Source: an uncultured Archangium sp.
Lineage (GTDB): Bacteria; Myxococcota; Myxococcia; Myxococcales; Myxococcaceae
Length of the DNA stretch: 5,759 bases
Direction of reading: 5' to 3'
Assembly (NCBI GenBank): GCA_937875615.1
Contig: CALNBU010000279.1
Coordinates: 1-5,759 of the forward strand
The translations under genes were made by a program, and so were the position numbers. The notes below the pieces were generated by a model. It saw nothing but the letters and a program-made list of their open reading frames with translations. It did not search any database and was not told the origin of the DNA. Shown here in pieces: positions 1 through 5,759 of this stretch. Positions within the stretch are counted from its first letter, which is position 1, and each line of letters starts with the position of its first letter.

Positions 1-26
1 GCGGCGCGATGATGGCGAGGACCCTC

Positions 27-383
27 CTACGCGAGCCACCAGGCCCAGGCGATGAAGACGGCCTGCAGCGGCAACCTCGCCCACAGCGCCCACACCGGCA
101 GCGGCGTCTTCGTCACCTGGATGCGGTGCACCGCCATGTTGAGGTTGGCCGGGAAGACGGCCACGTACAGCGCCACCAGCCCCCAGGCCGCGAAGCGACG
201 GGTGGAGGGCACCAGCAGGCCCACGCCGCCCAGCACCTCGAAGGCGCCGGAGATGGCCACCAGCGCGCCGGGCGCGGGGAGCCACTTCGGCACCATCTTC
301 ACGAAGCCGCGCGGCGCGAGGAAGTGAAGGAGGCCGATGCCCACCATGCCCACCGCCAGCACCCACAGGGCCACGGCCTTCAT
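27..383 (-). CDS. DoxX-like four-helix integral membrane protein
   Basis: Encodes a 118-residue hydrophobic protein of the DoxX-like superfamily. Four membrane segments are visible at about residues 4-24, 40-58, 64-82 and 98-117. Family-like signatures are GLLHFLAP near the end of helix 1, MVPKWLPAP (30-38), an acidic residue inside helix 2 (GAFEVLGG, E49), and FPANLNMAVH (77-86) at the end of helix 3. Length and layout fit the short DoxX-like proteins, whose biochemical role is mostly unknown; some relatives take part in membrane redox or thiol-stress complexes. The ATG at 381-383 overlaps the TGA of the upstream methyltransferase as ATGA, and there is no strong Shine-Dalgarno sequence, so translation is probably coupled to that gene. 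The stop is TAG at 27-29. The family is clear from sequence; the substrate is unknown. No terminator is visible in the 26 bases left after the stop. Confidence 0.87.
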   Translation of the reverse strand: MKAVALWVLAVGMVGIGLLHFLAPRGFVKMVPKWLPAPGALVAISGAFEVLGGVGLLVPSTRRFAAWGLVALYVAVFPANLNMAVHRIQVTKTPLPVWALWARLPLQAVFIAWAWWLA

Positions 384-1012
384 CGCTTCACGTCTCGCGG
401 AGCCTCGAGCGCGAAGAGCGGGATGGCCGCGCGGCGCGCCGCGTACAGCCCCGCGCCCACCTCGCGGAAGTGCGGCGCGAGCCGACGGCGGTACCAGCTC
501 GCGGGCCGGAGGTTGACGCGGAGGTCCGTGCGCTCGGCGTCGATGGCGTCCTTCATGTCGTCGGCGGTGATGGCCTCGAGGTAGAGGAAGGTGCCGCTCA
601 TGGCCGCGAGGTTCTCGATGGCCGCGGAGGCGCCGACCGCGTCGAGGTAGGGCAACACGCCCTGACAGATGACCAGGTCGAAGGTCTGCGGGAGCCGCCA
701 GGTGGTGATGTCCGCGTGGGTGTGGCCGTACTTCGAGCACACCTCGCGCTCCAGCTCGGTGGACACCACCCGAACGCCCTTCCGGTGCCGGCGCAGCCAC
801 TGGCCCCACCAGCCCAGCCCCGCCCCGACGTCCAGCACGTCCTGCGGTGCCACGCCGAACCACTCCATCAGCGAGACCACGCCCGCCACCAGCTTCGCGT
901 GCCGACGCTGGTCGTAGATGCGCGTGCGCGGGTCCCGGTAGAAGCGGCGGTAGTACGCCTCGTCGAAGCGCAGCGGCTCGCTCACCGGGCCACCACCGTC
1001 GACGCACGCCAC
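380..1012 (-). CDS. Class I SAM-dependent methyltransferase
   Basis: A 210-residue cytoplasmic protein with a Rossmann-type SAM-binding core. Motif I is VLDVGAGLGWWG (59-70). An acidic residue that could bind the SAM ribose follows the second strand (VSTELE, E86 or E88). ADITTW (100-105) supplies the motif III acid D101, and FDLVICQGVLPYL (111-123) is motif IV. The N-terminal segment is rich in Tyr and Arg (FDEAYYRRFYRD), and the C-terminal part (WYRRRLAPHFREVGAGLY) resembles small-molecule methyltransferases. The substrate cannot be told. The gene is first in a coupled pair with the DoxX-like gene (ATGA overlap at 380-383). The start is uncertain. The longest frame begins with GTG at 1010-1012 behind a poor AAGAA. 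An internal GTG at 983-985 gives a protein starting just before the conserved-looking FDEAYYRRFY, overlaps the stop of a 14-codon frame as GTGA, and may be the true start. Confidence 0.87.
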   Translation of the reverse strand: MACVDGGGPVSEPLRFDEAYYRRFYRDPRTRIYDQRRHAKLVAGVVSLMEWFGVAPQDVLDVGAGLGWWGQWLRRHRKGVRVVSTELEREVCSKYGHTHADITTWRLPQTFDLVICQGVLPYLDAVGASAAIENLAAMSGTFLYLEAITADDMKDAIDAERTDLRVNLRPASWYRRRLAPHFREVGAGLYAARRAAIPLFALEAPRDVKR

Positions 1013-1026
1013 GTTTTCTTGAACAT
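982..1026 (-). other. Possible 14-codon leader frame overlapping the methyltransferase start
   Basis: Reading the minus strand from ATG at 1024-1026 gives the 14-residue frame MFKKTWRASTVVAR, ending with TGA at 982-984. That stop overlaps an in-frame GTG of the methyltransferase (983-985) in a GTGA arrangement typical of translational coupling. A GGGGAG stretch (1030-1035) lies 3 bases before the ATG, which is closer than ideal. It could be a translated leader peptide that feeds ribosomes onto GTG 983-985, or chance. There is no homology evidence and it is too short to judge by codon use. Confidence 0.25.
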
Positions 1027-1056
1027 GAACTCCCCAGCCTTTGCTTTACCGCGAGC
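1013..1056. promoter_or_regulatory. Divergent intergenic region, methyltransferase / ArsC-like gene
   Basis: The 44-bp gap between the longest methyltransferase frame (minus) and the ArsC-like gene (plus) must hold at least part of both promoters. It is less GC-rich than the genes. On the plus strand TTGAAC (1019-1024) resembles a -35 element, and CTTTAC (1044-1049) sits where a poor -10 could be, with a 19-base spacer. This would put transcription start very near the ATG at 1057, consistent with a leaderless or near-leaderless mRNA. The element matches are weak and the assignment is tentative. Confidence 0.3.
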
Positions 1057-1413
1057 ATGACGACCAGAACGCTGCTGCTCTCATACGCCGGTTGCGGCAC
1101 CTGCAAGAAGGCCCTTCGCTGGCTCGGAGAGAACGGCCACCAGACGACCCCGCGAGCCATCGTCGAGCAGCCGCCCACGCCCGAGGAGCTGGCGCGGTGG
1201 ATTCCGCTGAGCGGCAAACCGGTGCGCAAGTGGCTCAACACCTCCGGCCAGAGCTACCGGGCGCTGGGGAAGGCGAAGGTGGACGCCGCCACCGACGCGC
1301 AGCTGGTGAGCTGGCTGGCCGCCGACGGCAAGCTGGTCAAGCGACCGGTGCTGGTGCGCGGAGACACCGTGCTGGTGGGCTTCAACGAAGCCGAGTGGGC
1401 CGCCGCGCTCTGA
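1057..1413 (+). CDS. ArsC/Spx/YffB-family thioredoxin-fold protein
   Basis: A 118-residue soluble protein of the arsenate reductase/Spx family (ArsC family). It opens with a beta strand (TRTLLLSY), then a redox CxxC motif CGTC (C13, C16) followed by KKALRWL. NTSGQSYRAL (61-70) and LVKRPVLV (93-100, with R96 before the presumed cis-Pro97) are the other two signatures of the family. The end GFNEAEWAAAL fits the usual C-terminus, and the length is normal. Members include glutaredoxin-linked arsenate reductases, the RNA-polymerase-binding Spx/MgsR regulators, and YffB-like proteins of unknown role; the sequence does not decide between these. No ars operon genes are nearby. The CxxC favours a thiol-disulfide or Spx-like role over classical ArsC, which has a single catalytic Cys here. 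The ATG at 1057 was chosen because the strand leading to CxxC starts right after it. No good Shine-Dalgarno sequence precedes it, and it diverges from the methyltransferase. Confidence 0.9.
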   Translation: MTTRTLLLSYAGCGTCKKALRWLGENGHQTTPRAIVEQPPTPEELARWIPLSGKPVRKWLNTSGQSYRALGKAKVDAATDAQLVSWLAADGKLVKRPVLVRGDTVLVGFNEAEWAAAL

Positions 1414-1416
1414 CCT

Positions 1417-2484
1417 TCAGTCGACCAGCTGCATCCAGCCGTAGGGGTCGGGCTTGAGACCGCGCTGGATGTCGCACACCGCGGTGTAGAGCTGCTCCGC
1501 CACCGGCCCCGGCTTGCCGCCGTTGATGACCAGGGATTCGCCGGCGAAGGCCAGCTCACCCACCGGCGAGATGACCGCCGCGGTGCCGGTGCCGAAGATC
1601 TCCTTGAGCTCGCCCGACTGCTGAGCGCCCCGAAGCTCCTTGAGCGAGATGGGGCGCTCCTCGACGGTGAGGCCCTGGTCTCGGGCCAACGTCAGCACCG
1701 AGTCCCGCGTCACGCCGGCCAGAATCGAGTCAGACAGCGGCGGCGTCACCAGCGTGCTGCCGAGGAGGAAGCACACGTTCATGGTGCCCACCTCTTCGAC
1801 GTACTCGTGGTCCTTGCCGTCGAGCCACAGCACCTGGTCGAAGCCGCGCTTCTTCGCGTCTTGCGCCGACTTGAGCGACGCGGCGTAGTTGGCGCCAGCC
1901 TTGGTAGAGCCCAGCCCACCGCGCGGCGCGCGCACGTCCTGGGTCTCGACCCAGATGCGCACCGACTTGAGCCCCTTGCCGCCGAAGTAGTTCCCCGCCG
2001 GCGAGGCGATGACGAAGTAGCGGTACTCGCGCGACGGGCGCACACCCAGGAAGCCCTCGGTGGCGACGAGCGTCGGGCGCAGGTACAGCGAGGTCCCCTC
2101 GGACCGCGGCACCCAGTCGAGCTCCACCTTCACCAGCGCGCGCACCGCCTCGACCATCAGGGCCTCGGGCGGCGTGGGCATGCACAGGCGCGGGGCGCCG
2201 GCGATCATGCGGCGCGCGTGCGCCTCCGGGCGGAACAACCGCACGCGCCCGTCGACGCCGCGGAAGGCCTTGCTGCCCTCGAACATCGCCTGGCCGTAGT
2301 GAAGCACGCCGGCCGCCGGGTCGAGCTGCATCGGCGCGTAGGGCTCGATGCGCGCGTCACCCCAGCCCCGGCCCTCGACGTAGTCGCAGGCGAAGAGATG
2401 GTCCGTGAAGTACTTGCCGAAGCCCAGCTCGGCTTCGGGGGGCTTGACCTTCGGCTGCGTCGTCTTGCTGATGCGGATTTCCAT
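1417..2484 (-). CDS. ilvE: Branched-chain amino acid aminotransferase (EC 2.6.1.42)
   Basis: Encodes a 355-residue PLP enzyme of fold type IV that transfers the amino group between glutamate and the 2-oxo acids of valine, leucine and isoleucine. It acts in the cytoplasm as the last biosynthetic and first catabolic step. LHYGQAMFEGSKAFR (61-75) is the usual N-terminal signature. K195 in GLGSTKAGANYAAS is the PLP Schiff-base lysine. QVLWLDGKDHEYVEEVGTMN (217-236) carries the glutamate (E231) expected to touch the PLP ring, and FGTGTAAVISPVG (297-309) is the phosphate/substrate loop. Length and motifs fit the longer BCAT subtype that also includes the mammalian enzymes, rather than the roughly 310-residue E. 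coli type. The redox CxxC of human BCAT, in the GTACVVCPV segment, is replaced by AVIS. The ATG at 2482-2484 has GAGGT 6 bases upstream. It lies 39 bp after the Lrp-family gene on the same strand and converges with the ArsC-like gene. Confidence 0.97.
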   Translation of the reverse strand: MEIRISKTTQPKVKPPEAELGFGKYFTDHLFACDYVEGRGWGDARIEPYAPMQLDPAAGVLHYGQAMFEGSKAFRGVDGRVRLFRPEAHARRMIAGAPRLCMPTPPEALMVEAVRALVKVELDWVPRSEGTSLYLRPTLVATEGFLGVRPSREYRYFVIASPAGNYFGGKGLKSVRIWVETQDVRAPRGGLGSTKAGANYAASLKSAQDAKKRGFDQVLWLDGKDHEYVEEVGTMNVCFLLGSTLVTPPLSDSILAGVTRDSVLTLARDQGLTVEERPISLKELRGAQQSGELKEIFGTGTAAVISPVGELAFAGESLVINGGKPGPVAEQLYTAVCDIQRGLKPDPYGWMQLVD

Positions 2485-2490
2485 GCGCGT

Positions 2491-2495
2491 ACCTC
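2491..2495 (-). promoter_or_regulatory. Ribosome binding site of ilvE
   Basis: The minus strand reads GAGGT, 6 bases before the ilvE ATG. This is a strong Shine-Dalgarno match and supports the start at 2484. The Lrp-family gene has the same GAGGT core. Confidence 0.75.
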
Positions 2496-2501
2496 ACAAA
2501 C

Positions 2502-2513
2502 TTTGAGTTCAAA
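2502..2513. promoter_or_regulatory. Near-palindrome in ilvE leader, possible Lrp-type operator
   Basis: The plus strand reads TTTGAGTTCAAA, two perfect 5-base arms (TTTGA and TCAAA) around a 2-base centre. It sits in the 39-bp gap between the Lrp-family gene and ilvE, just upstream of the ilvE ribosome binding site, and is A/T-rich in GC-rich surroundings. Lrp/AsnC proteins bind short, A/T-rich imperfect palindromes and the regulator gene is adjacent, so an operator is a reasonable guess. No experimental or alignment support is available. Confidence 0.4.
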
Positions 2514-2523
2514 CCTTCGCGTA

Positions 2524-2988
2524 CTACGCGCCCCGGGGCGGGTCCACGTCGATGGCGGTGGTCTCCTTCGCCGACGACAAGACGATGGTGGTGAAGGTGC
2601 GGGTGACCCCGGGGATGGTGCGCAGCGCCTTGACCAGCAGCGCGTCGAGCGCCCGCGTGGTGGTGGTGCGCACCTTGAGCAGATACGAATCTTCGCCGGC
2701 CACCCGGTGGCACTCCAACACCTCCGGCAACGCCAACACCTTCTTCACGAAGCCGTCGAAGTGCCTCGGGTGCTCGATGCTGACGCCGATGAAGGCGGTC
2801 ACGTCGCGCCCCAGGCGAGCGGCGTCGACCTGCGCCGCGTAGCCGGTAATGACGCCCGACTCCTCCAGCTTGCGGATCCGCTCTGCGGTCGCCGGCTGCG
2901 ACAACCCCACGCGCTTCGAGAGCTCGAGCTGCGTCGCCCGCCCGTCCGCCTGCAGCAGCCGGACGAGATGATAGTCCGTCGAATCCAT
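2524..2988 (-). CDS. Lrp/AsnC-family transcriptional regulator
   Basis: A 154-residue DNA-binding protein with the two-domain plan of leucine-responsive regulators. The N-terminal winged helix-turn-helix covers about residues 3-55, with the recognition region LSKRVGLSQPATAERIRKLE (23-42) followed by GVITGY. A RAM (ACT-like) effector and oligomerisation domain covers about 62-140, with the typical ECHRVAGEDSYLLKVRT segment (92-108) and GVTRTFTTIVLSS (127-139) as the last strand. Such proteins form dimers to octamers and sense amino acids, often leucine or another small amino acid; the ligand is not readable here. Length is normal. The ATG at 2986-2988 has GAGGTG 4 bases upstream. It lies between sdaA and ilvE on the same strand. 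In E. coli, Lrp represses sdaA and controls branched-chain amino acid synthesis, so local control of its neighbours and of itself is a good inference. Confidence 0.95.
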   Translation of the reverse strand: MDSTDYHLVRLLQADGRATQLELSKRVGLSQPATAERIRKLEESGVITGYAAQVDAARLGRDVTAFIGVSIEHPRHFDGFVKKVLALPEVLECHRVAGEDSYLLKVRTTTTRALDALLVKALRTIPGVTRTFTTIVLSSAKETTAIDVDPPRGA

Positions 2989-3041
2989 TCAGCACCTCAT
3001 AAACAACCGCCACAATGACAATCAACTTATAAAAACAAGGC
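2989..3041 (-). promoter_or_regulatory. AT-rich sdaA-lrp spacer with candidate promoter and repeats
   Basis: This 53-bp gap is strikingly A/T-rich for the window. On the minus strand TATAAG (3026-3031) is a good -10-like element that would start transcription near 3019, about 31 bases before the Lrp-family ATG. No convincing -35 is seen at the right spacing. The plus strand shows ATAAACAA (2999-3006) and ATAAAAACAA (3029-3038), a near-repeat offset by 30 bases, or about three helical turns, which could be phased sites for an autoregulating Lrp-type protein. GAGG at 2995-2998 is the Shine-Dalgarno core. I see no GC hairpin with a T-run that would end sdaA transcription, so read-through is possible. 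Confidence 0.45.
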
Positions 3042-4402
<1,361 letters not shown>

Positions 4403-4403
<1 letters not shown>

Positions 4404-4450
4404 ACGCGTTCCATAGCCCGCACGCGACGGAGAACGCGGGCAAACGCGTG
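4403..4450. repeat. Inverted repeat CACGCGTT / AACGCGTG in divergent promoter region
   Basis: CACGCGTT at 4403-4410 is repeated as its exact reverse complement AACGCGTG at 4443-4450. Each copy contains the self-complementary core ACGCGT (4404-4409 and 4444-4449), and the cores are exactly 40 bp apart. The left copy touches the sdaA start codon. CGCG strings are common in GC-rich DNA, but the matching A/T flanks make this somewhat better than background. It may be a pair of operator half-sites controlling sdaA and/or the divergent TPR gene. Confidence 0.35.
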
Positions 4451-4493
4451 ACGCGCCGCCCCATGCATCAAAGCGAGTACGCTGCTCCGCGCC

Positions 4494-5759
4494 ATGCGCT
4501 CGCTCCTGATGCTCTCACTCGTCGCCACCTCCGCGCTCGCGGCACCCCGCAAGCCCATCGTGGCCATCTTCCCGCCGACCGGCGCGGATGAAACCCTGCG
4601 CCAGCTCGCGCTGCTCATCGAGGCGCGCGCCTCGGAGCTCGCGGAGCAGACCGGCAAGGTCAACCAGCTCCACCTCAAGCAGGTGCTGCGCGCCATCGAT
4701 GAAGAGCGGCTGGCGCCCGACGCCGACCTCACCGCCCTGCTGACCTCGGTGGGGGCCGACCGCGCGGTGTCCTTCTCCCTGAGCGCCGAGCGCGACGCCC
4801 TGCTGCTGCGCGGAGAGCGCTCAGATGGAAAGACGCGCAGCCCCTTCTCCGCGAAGCTCGACGCGCGCTGGAACCTCGCCCTGCAGCAGGGCTCCGAGGC
4901 CGTGGCCAGGGCGCTGCTCGGCGCGGTGCCGCTGCCGAAGAAGAGCGGCGCGGTGCAGCCCGCCTCCGGGAGCGAGGCGGCGCTGCGGGCCCTGGGGCGC
5001 TGCTACGAGGTGGTGCTGCGCCAGCCCCTCGCGGTGGACACCCCCACCCTGGTGGACCACGAGCAGCTCAAGGGCGCAGTGGAATCCTGCGGTCAGGCGC
5101 TGGAGCTCGACCCCTCGCTGCGCTTCGCCCACGCGGCGCACGCGCTGGGTCAGGCCATTCTCGGAGACGACACCTCGGCGGTGAAGTCGCTGGCGGCGCT
5201 GGGCGACGGCGACGACGTGGTGGAGCTCTACACCCTGGCGCGCTTCTGGCTCCTGACGCGCTACCAGTCGAACGAGGCCGGCCTCGCCTACCTGAAGCAG
5301 GTGCTGAAGCGGCACCCCGGCGAGCTCATCGCGCGCGCGTTCCTCGGGGAGACCCAGTTCGCGCTGGGTGACTGGCCCGGCGCCGAGCAGACCTGGCGTT
5401 CGTACGTCGCCCTCGCGCCCACCTCGGCGTGGGCGCAGGGGAGGCTCAGCAAGGCGCTGGCCCGCCAGGCGCGCCACGACGACGCCATCGCCGCCGCCCG
5501 CACCGCGCTGCAGCTGGTGCCCACCAGCGCGGACGCCCGACTGGAGCTGGGCAGCCGCTACATCGACGCCGCGCGCCTCGAAGAGGCGCAGCAGACGCTG
5601 GAGCCCCTGGTGCGTCTGGAGCGGCCGCGGGCCGAGCACTTCCTCCGCCTCGGCTGGGCCCACTGGCTCGAGGGTGAGGTCGACGACGCGGAGCGCTTCT
5701 TCCGGCGGGCGGTCGAGCTCTCGGTGCTGCCCGCCGAGTGGCGCACGAAGGGCCGCGCC
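4494..5759 (+). CDS. Secreted TPR-repeat protein, 3' end outside window (partial)
   Basis: An open frame of 422 codons runs from ATG 4494 to the window edge without a stop. The first 16-17 residues (MRSLLMLSLVATSALA, then AP) form a classic Sec signal peptide, so the mature protein is likely periplasmic or surface-exposed; there is no lipobox Cys. Residues 20-110 (PIVAIFPPTG, then a long amphipathic helix, a QLHLKQVLRAIDEE segment and VGADRAVSFSLSAERDALLL) look like a small alpha/beta domain, perhaps related to CsgG/TolB-N-like modules; this is a guess. From about 195 onward helical repeats follow the TPR pattern, for example AQGRLSKALARQARHDDAIA (314-333), SRYIDAARLEEAQQTLEPLV (354-373) and LGWAHWLEGEVDDAERFFRR (386-405). 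It is probably a scaffold or interaction protein with no recognised catalytic motif. No clear Shine-Dalgarno sequence precedes it. Strong G/C third positions and an intact frame support it as the real gene over the antisense frames. Function unknown. Confidence 0.88.
   Translation, partial: MRSLLMLSLVATSALAAPRKPIVAIFPPTGADETLRQLALLIEARASELAEQTGKVNQLHLKQVLRAIDEERLAPDADLTALLTSVGADRAVSFSLSAERDALLLRGERSDGKTRSPFSAKLDARWNLALQQGSEAVARALLGAVPLPKKSGAVQPASGSEAALRALGRCYEVVLRQPLAVDTPTLVDHEQLKGAVESCGQALELDPSLRFAHAAHALGQAILGDDTSAVKSLAALGDGDDVVELYTLARFWLLTRYQSNEAGLAYLKQVLKRHPGELIARAFLGETQFALGDWPGAEQTWRSYVALAPTSAWAQGRLSKALARQARHDDAIAAARTALQLVPTSADARLELGSRYIDAARLEEAQQTLEPLVRLERPRAEHFLRLGWAHWLEGEVDDAERFFRRAVELSVLPAEWRTKGRA

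Noticed and set aside
22..29. TAGGAGGG on the minus strand after the DoxX-like gene, a good Shine-Dalgarno match for a following gene
   Set aside because: None of ATG, GTG or TTG occurs in the remaining 21 bases of the window, so a next gene cannot be supported; the match partly comes from the TAG stop codon.
27..1241. Minus-strand 404-codon frame that continues upstream of the DoxX-like ATG
   Set aside because: Only the last 118 codons look like protein. The upstream part is out of frame with the methyltransferase and runs through the ArsC-like gene, so it is not a real fusion.
1807..3018. Plus-strand 403-codon open frame opposite ilvE and the Lrp-family gene
   Set aside because: It is Arg/His/Leu/Ala-rich low-complexity translation crossing two well-identified minus-strand genes and their promoter gap. 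This is a typical GC-rich antisense shadow with no motif.
4821..5663. Minus-strand 280-codon frame opposite the TPR gene
   Set aside because: The plus-strand frame has a signal peptide and regular TPR pattern over its whole length. The antisense translation is Gln/His/Arg/Gly-rich with no motif.

Overview
The window is GC-rich throughout. Almost every base is coding and G/C dominates third codon positions, so long antisense shadow ORFs lie opposite nearly every gene. This composition, the type of secreted TPR protein at the right end and the compact gene packing resemble Myxococcota (myxobacteria) or a similar high-GC bacterium. The placement is an inference from style only; there is no rRNA or other lineage marker here. 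I see no tRNA, rRNA, CRISPR array, insertion sequence, prophage gene or integration scar. This looks like an ordinary chromosomal region.

Left part (27-1413): a class I SAM-dependent methyltransferase and a four-helix DoxX-like membrane protein lie on the minus strand, joined by an ATGA stop/start overlap, so they form a translationally coupled pair. Divergent from them, across only 44 bp, is a small plus-strand thioredoxin-fold protein of the ArsC/Spx/YffB family with a CxxC active site. The methyltransferase start is ambiguous. A 14-codon reading frame overlaps its 5' end and stops in a GTGA overlap with an internal GTG.

Middle part (1417-4403): three minus-strand genes follow in transcription order. 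They are an iron-sulfur L-serine ammonia-lyase (sdaA), an Lrp/AsnC-family regulator, and a branched-chain amino acid aminotransferase (ilvE). The gaps are 53 bp and 39 bp. Both gaps are A/T-rich islands in an otherwise GC-rich sequence, and both carry a clear GAGGT ribosome binding site. The ilvE leader also holds a TTTGA-GT-TCAAA near-palindrome. SdaA makes pyruvate from serine, pyruvate is the precursor of valine and leucine, and IlvE does the last transamination step. An Lrp-type sensor between them suggests a locally controlled amino-acid module. The ArsC-like gene and ilvE converge with only 3 bp between their stop codons.

Right part (4494-5759): divergent from sdaA across a 90-bp spacer begins a plus-strand gene for a secreted, TPR-rich protein, which is cut off by the window edge. 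The spacer carries two ACGCGT elements in an inverted 8-bp repeat, 40 bp apart.

I found no overt new system. The points most worth checking are the sdaA-lrp-ilvE control region, the methyltransferase/DoxX/thioredoxin-fold cluster with its overlapping short frame, and the secreted TPR protein.
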